From assembly GCA_900315585.1 (NCBI GenBank), contig OMZP01000037.1:1-34769 (forward strand): a stretch of DNA of 34,769 nucleotides. Reading direction: 5' to 3'. Below are positions 1 to 9,600 of this stretch, piece after piece. Under the pieces are notes generated by a model that was not told the DNA's origin, searched no databases, and saw only the letters and a list, made by a program, of their open reading frames with translations. Positions within the stretch are counted from its first letter, which is position 1. The number at the start of each line of letters is the position of its first letter. Position numbers and translations under genes: made by a program. Source of the stretch: an uncultured Eubacteriales bacterium (GTDB lineage: Bacteria > Bacillota > Clostridia > Christensenellales > Aristaeellaceae).

Positions 1-1
1 T

Positions 2-52
2 GAGGATTTGAACCGGCTCTTTAGAGCGTATGGGATGGAGAATAGATTGTGA
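2..52 (+). CDS. 3' end of an upstream gene (partial, 16 codons)
   Basis: An open frame enters from the left edge and reads EDLNRLFRAYGMENRL before a TGA stop. The other two forward frames hit stops within the first 9 bases, so this is the only frame in which a gene could run in. The charged, helical composition fits the C-terminus of a soluble protein, but 16 residues are too few to name a family. The sequence just after it changes at once to repeat-type DNA, which fits the end of a gene. Confidence 0.4.
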   Translation, partial: EDLNRLFRAYGMENRL

Positions 53-113
53 GGGAAGAGGCGCCCCTCCGGTGTAATGCGCCACCTCCCCTTACACAGT
101 GGAGGTAAGGGAA

Positions 114-276
114 CGACCTCATCCGTCACGGCTTCGCCGTGCCACCTTCCCCAGAGGGGAAGGCTTTTGGATACCGCGAGGCAGAGGCTGGGAAGCCATG
201 TATGGCGTCCGAGAAATGGGAAACGACCTCATCCGTCACGGCTTCGCCGTGCCACCTTCCCCTAAAGGGGAAGGCT
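114..276. repeat. Two direct copies of a double-hairpin intergenic repeat
   Basis: Nearly identical units lie at 114-166 and 224-276. Each starts CGACCTCATCCGTCACGG and holds two small hairpins: CACGGC/GCCGTG closed by TTC, and CCTTCCCC/GGGGAAGG. A related, inverted module is at about 34502-34554, and a shorter CTTCCCC..GGGAAG remnant is at about 6988-7010. Repeats of this look are widespread between genes of gut Clostridia. No coding role is apparent. Confidence 0.7.
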
Positions 277-277
277 T

Positions 278-305
278 GCGGACGCCATGAATGGCGTCCC
301 TACGG
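278..305. repeat. GGACGCCAT palindrome, copy 1
   Basis: The sequence GCGGACGCCATGAATGGCGT and the following CCCTACGG contain the near-perfect palindrome GGACGCCAT-NN-ATGGCGTCC. The same 28-bp unit recurs at 15668-15695 and, inverted, at 34413-34440 and 34454-34481, always between genes. Confidence 0.7.
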
Positions 306-327
306 TGAAGCTCTGTCGTAAAACGAA

Positions 328-362
328 GATTTCCCGGCCTGGGATCAGTGGGCCGGGAAATC
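328..362. repeat. 12-bp hairpin with conserved loop (first of three)
   Basis: GATTTCCCGGCC (328-339) pairs with GGCCGGGAAATC (351-362) around the loop TGGGATCAGTG. The loop resembles those of the hairpins at 398-436 and 520-558, although this stem is different. It may terminate the upstream gene (plus) or belong to the repeat block that follows gdhA (minus). There is no long T-run on either side. Confidence 0.55.
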
Positions 363-397
363 GTGGGTAGGATTATCTAATTAGCAGGAAAGAAACA

Positions 398-600
398 CCG
401 GCCCCTTGCGCTGGAATCAGTGGCGCAAGGGGCCGGGAACTATGTCGCGGCAGCAAATGCGATGGAACGCGCTGCGTTCCGCGTGGCAGCAAATGCGATT
501 AAACGCGCCGCGTTTAACACCGGCCCCTTGCGCTTTAATCAGAGGCGCGAGGGGCCGGGAACTATGTCGCGGCAGCGAAATGCCAGCGGACGCTGTCCGC

Positions 601-601
<1 letters not shown>
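398..601. repeat. Compound hairpin repeat block downstream of gdhA
   Basis: The block holds two large hairpins with 14-bp CCGGCCCCTTGCGC arms (398-436 and 520-558). Three small 3-nt-loop hairpins follow the motif GGCAGCRAATGC: 464-480 (GGAACGC/GCGTTCC), 499-517 (TTAAACGC/GCGTTTAA) and 585-601 (AGCGGAC/GTCCGCT). The small stems differ in sequence but keep their pairing. The last one touches the gdhA stop codon, so the block would be the 3' end of the gdhA transcript and may terminate or stabilise it. Confidence 0.65.
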
Positions 602-2050
<1,449 letters not shown>

Positions 2051-2248
2051 TATTATTCTATGTTAAATTGCAAATTCAAACATGACAATCCTGAGGCTTT
2101 GCAGGATGAGAAAGCATAATTTGCCGGTTTATCCGGGCATTATGCAGGAATATCCGGCAAAAATGCAATATTATGCCCTTCCGAGGCGCGGGGCGCATGG
2201 GCGCGTCAGGAGGCGCAAATGAATTTTTGAGCTTCATAAAAATTCAAC

Positions 2249-2277
2249 TTGCGTTTGCGGGGCGGGTGGAGTATACT
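2249..2277 (+). promoter_or_regulatory. asnA promoter
   Basis: TTGCGT (2249-2254) and TATACT (2272-2277) have a 17-bp spacer. Transcription would begin near 2284, leaving only about 25 nt before the start codon, so there is no room for a T-box or other leader riboswitch. The roughly 200 bp between this and the gdhA promoter are AT-rich and contain TTTGCCGGTTTATCCGG and GGAATATCCGGCAAAAATGC, an inverted TTGCCGG/CCGGCAA pair that might be an operator. Confidence 0.65.
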
Positions 2278-2309
2278 TTGAACATATTGATTATGAAGGG
2301 GGCGGAACC

Positions 2310-3317
2310 ATGAACCGCGTGATGATCCCGGAGGGCTACAGGCCGCCGCTGAACACCTTCGACACCCAGCTGGCCATCGAATTCATCAAGCACAACTTCC
2401 AGGTGGAGCTCACCCACGCGCTGAATTTGCGCCGGGTGTCCGCGCCGCTGTTCGTGCGTCGGGAATCCGGCCTGAACGACAACCTGAACGGCGTGGAGCG
2501 CCCCGTCAGCTTCGATGTGCCCGCCGTGGGTGCGGAGGGCGAGGTGGTGCACTCCCTGGCCAAGTGGAAGCGGCTGGCCCTGAAGCGTTATGACTTCCAC
2601 GTGGGCCGCGGCCTCTATACCGACATGAACGCCATCCGCCGGGATGAGGAGCTGGACAACCTGCACTCCATCTACGTGGACCAGTGGGACTGGGAGAAGA
2701 TCATCACCCGGGAGGACCGCACCCTGGACTATCTGCGCCGCACGGCCCAGGAGATCGTGCACTGCATGGTGGACGTGTCCGAGCGGCTGCGCCGGGAGTT
2801 CCCCAGCATCCATGTGAAGATCAGCCGTGGCATGAGCTGCATCACCACCCAGGAGCTGGAGGACAAATACCCGAACCTGACGCCCAAAGAGCGGGAGGAC
2901 GCCTACCTGAAGGAGAAGGGCACCGCGCTGATCATGCAGATCGGCGGAAAGCTGAAATCCGGCATCCCCCACGACGGCCGCGCGCCCGACTACGACGACT
3001 GGCAGCTGAACGGCGACATCCTGGTGTGGAACGAGGTGCTGGGCCGGGCGTTTGAGATCTCCAGCATGGGCATTCGCGTGGACGCCGAGTCCCTGGACCG
3101 CCAGCTGACCCTGGCCGGTTGCGAGGACCGGCGGGAGCTGCCCTTCCACAAGATGCTCCTCAACGACGAGCTGCCCCTGACCATCGGCGGCGGCATCGGC
3201 CAGAGCCGCCTGTGCATGCTGATGATGGGCACCGCCCACATCGGCGAGGTCCAGAGCAGCATCTGGGACGACGAGACCGTGAAGGCCTGCAGCGAGCACG
3301 GGATATTGCTGCTGTAG
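2310..3317 (+). CDS. asnA: Aspartate--ammonia ligase (asparagine synthetase A)
   Basis: Makes asparagine from aspartate, ammonia and ATP (AMP-forming) in the cytosol, using free ammonia rather than glutamine. The 335-residue length matches the family (about 330), which shares the class II aminoacyl-tRNA synthetase fold. Recognisable segments include VSAPLFVRRESGLNDNLNG near the N-terminus, EVVHSLAKWKRLAL, and the C-terminal ATP-site block LTIGGGIGQSRLCMLMMG followed by HIGEVQSSIWD. The start is ATG with AGGGGG 7 nt upstream. The single-gene unit diverges from gdhA and is followed by a MITE 20 bp after the stop. Confidence 0.96.
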   Translation: MNRVMIPEGYRPPLNTFDTQLAIEFIKHNFQVELTHALNLRRVSAPLFVRRESGLNDNLNGVERPVSFDVPAVGAEGEVVHSLAKWKRLALKRYDFHVGRGLYTDMNAIRRDEELDNLHSIYVDQWDWEKIITREDRTLDYLRRTAQEIVHCMVDVSERLRREFPSIHVKISRGMSCITTQELEDKYPNLTPKEREDAYLKEKGTALIMQIGGKLKSGIPHDGRAPDYDDWQLNGDILVWNEVLGRAFEISSMGIRVDAESLDRQLTLAGCEDRRELPFHKMLLNDELPLTIGGGIGQSRLCMLMMGTAHIGEVQSSIWDDETVKACSEHGILLL

Positions 3318-3337
3318 GAAGAGGGAATGGGGAATTA

Positions 3338-3473
3338 ATACTAAATTCCATCTAATCCATGCACATCTGCGTGCGTCTTTTCCGCCCTGGCTGTGCTTCG
3401 CTTCAGTCAACGATGCGCTGCATCGCCTCCAATCCACTCCGCATTTGTACATGTTTTAGAAGGAATTTAGTAT
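3338..3473. mobile_element. MITE-like element, copy 1 (136 bp)
   Basis: A perfect 12-bp terminal inverted repeat, ATACTAAATTCC at 3338-3349 and GGAATTTAGTAT at 3462-3473, extends imperfectly to about 24 bp. A second copy with the same ends and largely the same interior is at 15752-15913. If the outer TA is a target duplication, the element proper would be CTAAATTCC..GGAATTTAG, as for IS630/Tc1-related MITEs. It encodes no transposase. Confidence 0.75.
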
Positions 3474-3529
3474 AAGAGAAAAACGGCAGAGGAGAATGCC
3501 GGTGCAGAAATGCCCCTCCCATACATAAT

Positions 3530-3605
3530 GTACAGATCCTTCGCTGCGCTCAGGATGACAGGGCTTTGTTTCGCTGTCATCCTGAGCGCAGCGAAGGATC
3601 TGTAC
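3530..3605. repeat. Perfect 31-bp inverted repeat (copy 1)
   Basis: Arms at 3530-3560 and 3575-3605 are perfect reverse complements, starting GTACAGATCCTTCGCTGCGC, with a 14-nt loop. A second copy with one arm mismatch is at 24884-24959. Similarity between the copies continues to the right of the palindrome for about 80 bp (CATTGAA and GTTTCCGTGAAG are shared), so the mobile unit is larger than the hairpin. The remaining 3606-3757 shows no gene. Confidence 0.75.
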
Positions 3606-3757
3606 GTTTCGTTGACTGTCAGCATTGAAATAGAACGCCTTCAATGCGCTTTGTCTCATCCATCCAGTTTCCGTGAAGGGCGCGATTTTTTGTGCCCGCG
3701 ATGTGCTACCGCCCCGCAAGCCAACATAAATAATCCCACGCTTGAAGGGAGGCTGGG

Positions 3758-5578
3758 ATGATGTTGAGACGGTTGGAGAGCGCGGGCACGCTGGGGCGCG
3801 TGTTGGACGGAGAGGGCGCGGCGCGACTGGCGCGGCGGGCGCTGGGCTGGGCGGCGCTGGCGGGGGCGATGTTCCTGCTGTGCCGGGCGGGCATCGGGGG
3901 CGGCGCGGCGGGGCTGGCGCCCTTCGCCATGGCCTTCCTCTCGGCGGCGCTGATGACGGGCCGCGCCACCGGGGCGCTGCTGGCGGGGTGCCTCGCCGGG
4001 GCGGTGAACGGCCCGATCCAGACCTGGGATGTGCGGCTGCCCATCGGGGCGGCCCTCGTGCTGGGCGGCAGCATCGCCTGGGACTTTGCCCGGCCTGCGG
4101 TGGCGCGCTGGCTGGCGGCGGAGGGCGGACGGCGGCTCCCGGCCCTTTTCACCGGGCGGCGGACCTCCCGGACCCTCGCGCCCAACCGGCTGGCCCGGTC
4201 TCCGAACGACGGGGCGGTTTGCTCGGCGCTGGCGGGGGCGGGGGTGCTGCTGCCGGGACTTGCGCTGCTGGGGGAGGCGCTGACGGTGCCAAGCGCCCTG
4301 GAGGTGACGGCGGCCTCGGTGGCGGCGGTGGCCGCGGCTCCGTTCCTGCGGGCGGCGCTGTCGGGCCTGCCCCTTGAGATGAACGCGGACAAGCGGGCGG
4401 GCTGGTGGCTGCTGCTGGGCTTCGGCGGCATGGGCCTGGCGCGGCTTTCCCCGGCGGCGGCGGGCTGGGTAAGCGGAACGCTGACGTTAATGATGTATCC
4501 CAACGGGGCCCTGGCGGGGGCGGCCTTTGGCGGCGCGCTGGCCGTGGCGGCGGGGGACGTGCGGCTGCTGGCGCTGGTCGCGGCGGGCGGCGCGACGGCC
4601 CAGCTGTGTGCAAGGTGGTCCAAAACGGCCCGGACCGGCGCGGCCTGCGGGGCGATGCTGGCGGCGGGCATCTATCTGAACCTGTCCCCGGCGCTGCTGG
4701 CGGGGGCGCTGCTGCCGGGGGTGACGCTGCTGCCCATGCCGGAGGAGTGGGCGCGCTTCTTCCTATTATTATCCCGCTCGGAGGACCCGGCGCGCCGGGA
4801 GGCGGCGGTGCGGCGGGAGGCGTCGGGCCGGGTGCTGGCCCTGGCCGCGGCCCTGGGCGAGATCGCGGAATCGGAAATGCTGGACTATGCCCGGCGGGCG
4901 ATGGAGGCGCTCGCCGGGGAATTGCGGCGTCCCCTGCGCCGGGGACGGCCGCGGCTTCGCGTGGAACGGGCGGCGGCCTGCGAATCCCGGGCGGCGGGGG
5001 AGGTGAGCGGCGACTGCCACCTGATCTGCGGCGTGGGCGGCGGGCGGCTGCTGGCGCTGATCTCCGACGGCATGGGCAGCGGCTATCCGGCGGCGCGGGA
5101 GAGCGCCACGGCGGCGCGGCTGGTGGGGCGACTGCTGCGGGCGGGCGCGCCGCTGGAGCTGGCGTTGAAGGCGGCCAACGCCCTGCTGCTGGATCGCTTC
5201 GGGGAGGACATGTTCGCCACGGCGGACGCGGCGGTGATCGACGCGCACACCGGCGAGGCGGCGTTCGGCAAGCTGGCGGCCTGTCCGACGCTGATCCTGC
5301 GGGGCGGGGAGGTGCTGCGGGTGCCGGGAGGCGGGCTGCCCCTGGGCATCGTTTCCGGGGTGGAGCCGGGAATGGCGCGGCTTCGGCTGTGCCCCGGGGA
5401 CACGGTGGTGATGGCCAGTGACGGCGTGTTCGACGTCCTGGGCACGGAGGGGGTGGAGGCGCGGCTGCTGGCATGCGGGGGCCTGCCCCCGGAGCAGGTG
5501 GCCGAGGCGCTGCTGCGCGCCGCGGATCGGGCCGGGGCGACGGACGATCGGACGGCGGTGTGTTTGCAAATTCGTTAA
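3758..5578 (+). CDS. spoIIE: Stage II sporulation protein E (membrane PP2C phosphatase)
   Basis: In sporulating Firmicutes SpoIIE dephosphorylates the anti-anti-sigma factor SpoIIAA in the forespore to release sigma-F, and it sits at the polar septum. This protein has a hydrophobic N-terminal half (about residues 25-340) with roughly 8-10 Ala/Gly/Leu-rich membrane segments, a short Arg-rich linker, and a PP2C-type domain (about 400-606). The metal-ligand motifs are intact: ISDGMGSG (Asp437), ATADAAVID, MASDGVFD (Asp555) and TDDRTAV. At 606 residues it is much shorter than Bacillus SpoIIE (about 830), mainly through a reduced middle region. ATG codons at 3758 and 3761 both follow AAGGGAGG. The gene is strikingly GC-rich compared with its neighbours. 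No other sporulation gene is in the window. Confidence 0.9.
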   Translation: MMLRRLESAGTLGRVLDGEGAARLARRALGWAALAGAMFLLCRAGIGGGAAGLAPFAMAFLSAALMTGRATGALLAGCLAGAVNGPIQTWDVRLPIGAALVLGGSIAWDFARPAVARWLAAEGGRRLPALFTGRRTSRTLAPNRLARSPNDGAVCSALAGAGVLLPGLALLGEALTVPSALEVTAASVAAVAAAPFLRAALSGLPLEMNADKRAGWWLLLGFGGMGLARLSPAAAGWVSGTLTLMMYPNGALAGAAFGGALAVAAGDVRLLALVAAGGATAQLCARWSKTARTGAACGAMLAAGIYLNLSPALLAGALLPGVTLLPMPEEWARFFLLLSRSEDPARREAAVRREASGRVLALAAALGEIAESEMLDYARRAMEALAGELRRPLRRGRPRLRVERAAACESRAAGEVSGDCHLICGVGGGRLLALISDGMGSGYPAARESATAARLVGRLLRAGAPLELALKAANALLLDRFGEDMFATADAAVIDAHTGEAAFGKLAACPTLILRGGEVLRVPGGGLPLGIVSGVEPGMARLRLCPGDTVVMASDGVFDVLGTEGVEARLLACGGLPPEQVAEALLRAADRAGATDDRTAVCLQIR

Positions 5579-5585
5579 TTTACAC

Positions 5586-5614
5586 TTTACATTGCCCAAC
5601 GCCTATGTTATAAT
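5586..5614 (+). promoter_or_regulatory. Promoter of the sugar ABC importer operon
   Basis: TTTACA (5586-5591) and TATAAT (5609-5614) have a 17-bp spacer. It starts 8 bp after the spoIIE stop codon, so the importer is transcribed independently. No catabolite-repression box is evident around it. Confidence 0.75.
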
Positions 5615-5649
5615 ATATGCGCAAACAATTCACAATAGGAGGTTTGACC

Positions 5650-6906
5650 ATGAAAAAGTTAGTCGCTATGATCCTGGCAATGCTGCTGGCGCTGGGCTGC
5701 TGCGCCGCGCTGGCCGAGGGCGAGGACATCACCCTGGACGTCATCATCTGCCAGTACGGCCCCAACACCCAGGACTGGTTCCTGGGCACGGGCATGGACG
5801 GCACGAACTTCGTGGATAAGTTCGAGGCGGAGAACCCCGGCATCAAGCTGAACCTGGACGTGGTGTCCTGGAACGACGTGTACACCGAGGTTTCCACCCG
5901 CATCTCCAACAACAACGCTCCCGACATCCTGAACATCGACGTGTTCGCCAACTACCAGGCCGACGGCCTGCTGTTGCCCGTGAAGGACTACTGCCCGGAG
6001 GAGCTGTTCAACGACTTCTTCCCCTCCTTCATCGCCCAGTCCGTGGTGGACGACACCGTGTGGGCCGTGCCGGACCTGGCCTCCGCCCGCGCGCTGTATG
6101 TGAACCAGGACATCCTGGACGAGGTCGGCATCGAGGTGCCCAAGACCTGGGCCGAGCTGGAAGATGCCTGCCAGGCCATCCTGGACTTCTATGACGGCGA
6201 GGTCTATCCCTGGGGCATCGACATGACCACCGACGAAGGCCAGGCCGCGTTCAGCTACTACGTGTGGAACAACGACGGCGGCTTCGTGGACGCAGACGGC
6301 AACGTGGCCCTGAACAGCGACAAGAACGTCGAGGCCATCGAGTTCGCCATCGGTCTGTACAACAAGGGCTTCACCAACCCCAACCCCGCCACCCAGACCC
6401 GCTACGACCTGCAGGATATGTTCGGCGCCGGCAAGCTGGCCATGGTCATCGCGCCCAACCAGCTGCCCAGCTACCTGGCGGACAAGGGCTACGAAGTGAA
6501 CTTCGCCACCGCCTCCCTGCCCACCAACGAGGGCGCGGCCTCCGGCGCCACCGGCGTCATGGATCGCATCATGGCCTTCAAGGACGACGCGTATCCGGAC
6601 CAGGCGGCCCGCAACGAGGCCATCGGCAAGTTCCTCACCTTCTTCTACGCGCCGGAGAACTACGTGGGCTGGGTGTCCATGGAGGGCTTCCTGCCCGCCG
6701 TGTCCAGCTCCGTGTCCGCGCTGATCGAGGCCGATCCCTCCTTCGAGGCCTGGCTGGGCGTGCTGGATTCCTGCCAGTTCTATCCCACCGCGCTGAGCAA
6801 CTGGGACGCCATCAAGCAGGGCGTCATCGAAGTGGAGCAGCAGGCCCTGACCGGCGGCGACGTGAAGACGCTGCTGGATGACCTGCAGGCGAAGATCGCC
6901 GGCTGA
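5650..6906 (+). CDS. Extracellular carbohydrate-binding protein of an ABC importer
   Basis: A family 1 solute-binding protein (418 residues) expected to capture a sugar or oligosaccharide outside the membrane and deliver it to the two permeases downstream. The start is the ATG at 5650, preceded by AGGAGG. The N-terminus MKKLVAMILAMLLALGCCAALAEGE is a Sec signal with an ALA-E cleavage site; a Cys pair lies nearby but the residues before it do not make a good lipobox, so anchoring is uncertain. The mature part has typical features: FEAENPGIKLNLDVVSWNDVYTEVSTRISNNNAPDILNID, VPKTWAELEDACQAIL, and a C-terminal GWVSMEGFLPAV stretch. The substrate cannot be told from sequence. Confidence 0.9.
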   Translation: MKKLVAMILAMLLALGCCAALAEGEDITLDVIICQYGPNTQDWFLGTGMDGTNFVDKFEAENPGIKLNLDVVSWNDVYTEVSTRISNNNAPDILNIDVFANYQADGLLLPVKDYCPEELFNDFFPSFIAQSVVDDTVWAVPDLASARALYVNQDILDEVGIEVPKTWAELEDACQAILDFYDGEVYPWGIDMTTDEGQAAFSYYVWNNDGGFVDADGNVALNSDKNVEAIEFAIGLYNKGFTNPNPATQTRYDLQDMFGAGKLAMVIAPNQLPSYLADKGYEVNFATASLPTNEGAASGATGVMDRIMAFKDDAYPDQAARNEAIGKFLTFFYAPENYVGWVSMEGFLPAVSSSVSALIEADPSFEAWLGVLDSCQFYPTALSNWDAIKQGVIEVEQQALTGGDVKTLLDDLQAKIAG

Positions 6907-6931
6907 TCTCCCCCGACTGAGGCAACCCCGC

Positions 6932-6965
6932 TTCCGCTCCCGACCCGCTGGGGCCGGGAGCGGAA
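6932..6965 (+). terminator. Hairpin between binding-protein and permease genes
   Basis: TTCCGCTCCCG (6932-6942) pairs with CGGGAGCGGAA (6955-6965), followed only by a short ATTTCC. Such intercistronic hairpins in importer operons usually protect the binding-protein mRNA or partly terminate, giving more binding protein than permease. A CTTCCCCAAAGGGAAG repeat remnant follows at about 6990-7008. Confidence 0.6.
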
Positions 6966-7041
6966 TTTCCATTGAAGAAAGGAAACCCTGGCCTTCCCCA
7001 AAGGGAAGGCTTACATTCACCGCACAAAAGGAGCAACGCCT

Positions 7042-7926
7042 ATGAACACCATCCCGATCCGGCACAAGTGGGAGCCCTATCTCTGGCTGCTGCCCAGCCT
7101 GGCGCTGATGTGCGTCTTCGTCGTGTTTCCCATCGGCATCGTGTTCAAGCTGTCGGTGAGCGAGATCTCGAAGTCCGGCGTGGTGCACGGCTTCATCGGG
7201 CTGGAGAACTTCCGCGCCGCCTTCCGCGACCCGGCCTTCGGCACGGTGATGCTGAACACCGCCGTCTGGGTGGTGTCCGTGGTGGGGCTGAGCACGCTGC
7301 TGGGCTTCATCACCGCCATGGCCCTCAACGCCGAGTTCTTCGGCCGGAAGGTGGCCCGCAGCATCGTGGTGTTCCCCTGGGCCACGTCCCTGGTGATCCA
7401 GGCCAGCGTGTGGAACTACATCATCAAGGGCGAGTACGGCAACCTGAACAACGTGCTGTTGAACCTGGGCGTCATCAAGAACGCCGTGAACTGGCGGGCC
7501 AGCTACCAGATCGAGTTCGCCTGGGAGTGCGGCGTGGGCATCTTCGTGACCATCCCCTTCGTGGCCTTCACGGTGCTGGCGGGCTTGCAGAGCATCGACG
7601 ACGCCTACTACGAGGCCGCCACCGTGGACGGCGCGGGCTTCTGGCGCAAGCTGTGGAACGTGACCATCCCGCTGGTGAAGCCGTCGCTGACGGTGTGCAC
7701 GGTGCTGAACATCATCTACGTGTTCAACTCCTTCCCCATCATCTACACCATCACCAAGGGCGCGCCCGCCAACAAGACGGATACGATGGTGACGCTTCTG
7801 TACATGCGGGCCTTCTACGACAACCAGAAGGGTCCGGCCACGGCCATGTCCGTGATCGGCTTCGGCATACTCTGCGTCTGCGCCGGGGCCTACATGATGA
7901 TCACCATGCGGAAGGAGGAGGGCTGA
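7042..7926 (+). CDS. Sugar ABC importer permease, MalF/LacF type
   Basis: The first of two inner-membrane permease subunits (294 residues, about six membrane helices). After a short cytoplasmic N-terminus comes the helix YLWLLPSLALMCVFVVFPIGIV. The coupling EAA loop that contacts the ATPase is clear as YYEAATVDGAGFWRKLWNVTIP (about residues 192-213). The start ATG has AAAGGAG 9 nt upstream. Its stop codon overlaps the next start codon (TGATG), implying translational coupling with the second permease. No ATP-binding gene follows; in many Firmicutes a shared MsmX-type ATPase encoded elsewhere serves such importers. Confidence 0.92.
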   Translation: MNTIPIRHKWEPYLWLLPSLALMCVFVVFPIGIVFKLSVSEISKSGVVHGFIGLENFRAAFRDPAFGTVMLNTAVWVVSVVGLSTLLGFITAMALNAEFFGRKVARSIVVFPWATSLVIQASVWNYIIKGEYGNLNNVLLNLGVIKNAVNWRASYQIEFAWECGVGIFVTIPFVAFTVLAGLQSIDDAYYEAATVDGAGFWRKLWNVTIPLVKPSLTVCTVLNIIYVFNSFPIIYTITKGAPANKTDTMVTLLYMRAFYDNQKGPATAMSVIGFGILCVCAGAYMMITMRKEEG

Positions 7927-9530
7927 TGAGGCCGAATACGCCTGAAGTGGTGCGCCGCGCCAACGCGCTGGCGCTGATCGCGGCGCTGCTCTGCGCGGCG
8001 CTGGTCGTCGCGTGCCTGTGCCTGCCGCTCTACAGCTTCTCCGCCACGGTGTTCGCGAAGAAGTCCGGCAATACCTTCGTGGGGGACGAGAAGTATAAGG
8101 AGGTCCGCGCCGAGGTGGAGGCCGAGGCCCGGGCCCGGGCCGACGCCGCCGGGACCCTGCCCGAGATCGTGGAGAACGTCACCGAGCGCACCAACTCCAA
8201 GGGGGAGAAGACCAGCATGGTCGCCTTCGAGGTGCGCCAGGTCATGCGGCGCAGCGGCTGGCAGTTCATCGCCTCCGGGCTCCCCGGCGGGAAGCTGCTG
8301 CTGGCGGCGCTCATCGCCCTGGTCCTGGCGCTCATCCTGCTGGGCGCGGGGCTGGCCGGGGCCTTTGAGACGGACTGGCCGGCGCTCCCCGGCGGCAAGC
8401 GCAGGCCCCGGCAGATCGCGGCGGCCCTGGGGCTGATCGCGCTGATCCTGGTGCCGGTGTTCATGATGAGCTGCAACCTGTCCTTCTCCCGCCACATCAA
8501 GCTGGCCGCCGACGGCTTCCCGAAGCCGGGCACGGACGCGCTGCTTCACAAGCTGGACGCCTTCCTCTACGGCGGCACGGCGGGGGAGAACACGCTGAAC
8601 CTGATGGGCGGCGTCAACTACCGTCCCACCTGGGCGCTGTACGGGATGCTGGCGGCGCTGGCGGGGTTCACGTTCTGCGGCGTGCTGCTGGCGGACGGCC
8701 ATCCCGGGGCCACGATGGCCCGGGCGCTGCTCTATGCCTTCATCATCGCCCTGTGCGCGCTGATCCTCTATCCCTATTACGTGATGGTGATCACCGGCTT
8801 CCGCAGCAACGCCGAGACCACCGACATGTACTTCCAGCATCTGCTGCCCACGAAGTGGGTCTGGAGCAATTTGAGTGACATCATCAACCGAGGCGTGCCC
8901 CGGTACCTGCTGAATTCGCTGCTGCTGTCCGTGGGCGCCACGGCCATCGCGCTGCTGTGCGGCATTCCCGCCGCTTACGCCATGGCCCGGATGAACTTCG
9001 CGGGCAAGAAGGCGTTCCTGGGCTTCGTCATCATGAGCCAGATGTTTTCGCCGGTGGTGCTGCTGGTGGGCATCTCCCGGCTGATGAACAGCCTGGGGCT
9101 CAACGACACGGTGTGGGGGCTGATGTTCATCAACGCCGCCTTCAACCAGGCCTTCGCCATCTGGCTGCTGCGGGGCACCTTCGTGTCCATCTCCTCGGAG
9201 ATGGAGCAGGCCGCCTGCATCGACGGCTGCTCCACCGTCAGCGCCATGCTGCGGGTGCTGCTGCCCATGGCCGCGCCCGGCATCGTCACCACGCTGATCT
9301 TCGTGTTCATCAACGCCTGGAACGAGTACACCATCTCCACCGTGCTCATCTCCACCGCCGCCAACAAGCCCATCACCGTGGGCATTACCCAGTTCTCCTC
9401 CTTCAACATGATCGAGTGGCAGTATCTCTTCGCCGCCGCCCTGGTGGCCACCATCCCGGTGGTGATCCTGTTCATGTGCATCGAGAAGCACCTGGCCGCG
9501 GGCCTCACCGCGGGCGGGGTGAAGGGATGA
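7926..9530 (+). CDS. Sugar ABC importer permease, MalG type, with long N-terminal extension
   Basis: The second permease (534 residues). The ATG at 7926 overlaps the previous stop, and an AAGGAGG sits just before it. Residues about 264-534 are an ordinary MalG-family permease: LYPYYVMVITGFRSNAET, LLCGIPAAYAMARMNF, the EAA loop EQAACIDGCSTVSAMLRVLLPMAAPG, and NAWNEYTISTVLIS. Residues 1-262 are extra: a membrane segment at about 13-37, a charged loop (about 40-115, Glu/Arg-rich), then membrane segments at about 123-147, 165-183 and 236-256. Usual MalG-type proteins are 270-300 residues, so this one is nearly doubled. There is no internal stop or frameshift and codon use is even, so it is a genuine fusion or extension. 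Its role is unknown; it could be a sensory or substrate-docking module. Confidence 0.9.
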   Translation: MRPNTPEVVRRANALALIAALLCAALVVACLCLPLYSFSATVFAKKSGNTFVGDEKYKEVRAEVEAEARARADAAGTLPEIVENVTERTNSKGEKTSMVAFEVRQVMRRSGWQFIASGLPGGKLLLAALIALVLALILLGAGLAGAFETDWPALPGGKRRPRQIAAALGLIALILVPVFMMSCNLSFSRHIKLAADGFPKPGTDALLHKLDAFLYGGTAGENTLNLMGGVNYRPTWALYGMLAALAGFTFCGVLLADGHPGATMARALLYAFIIALCALILYPYYVMVITGFRSNAETTDMYFQHLLPTKWVWSNLSDIINRGVPRYLLNSLLLSVGATAIALLCGIPAAYAMARMNFAGKKAFLGFVIMSQMFSPVVLLVGISRLMNSLGLNDTVWGLMFINAAFNQAFAIWLLRGTFVSISSEMEQAACIDGCSTVSAMLRVLLPMAAPGIVTTLIFVFINAWNEYTISTVLISTAANKPITVGITQFSSFNMIEWQYLFAAALVATIPVVILFMCIEKHLAAGLTAGGVKG

Positions 9531-9591
9531 GAAAAGGCGAGTCGCCGGACGCAGCCGCGATTCGCGTGTGACGCTTCTGTGACAGAGCCTG

Positions 9592-9600
9592 TGCTACACT
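9592..9600 (+). promoter_or_regulatory. Possible extended -10 promoter for the peptide cluster
   Basis: TGCTACACT (9592-9600) fits an extended -10 element, but no convincing -35 hexamer lies 16-18 bp upstream. The 218-bp spacer also holds a CGAGTCGCCGG direct repeat (about 9538 and 9618) and the palindrome GTCGCCGGGCGAC (about 9620-9632), which may terminate the permease transcript or bind a regulator. Confidence 0.35.

Noticed and set aside
2284..2309. T-box or riboswitch leader for asnA
   Set aside because: The promoter leaves only about 25 nt of leader, too short for such a structure.
3338..3473. Peptide-coding gene inside the MITE (CSASLTEAKHSQG frame)
   Set aside because: Both MITE copies can be read this way, but there is no ribosome site and the frame depends on flanking DNA; it is shared because the element is shared.
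6972..7925. Upstream in-frame extension of the second permease
   Set aside because: The first 318 codons overlap the first permease in another frame; the ATG at 7926 with AAGGAGG and the stop/start overlap give the true start.
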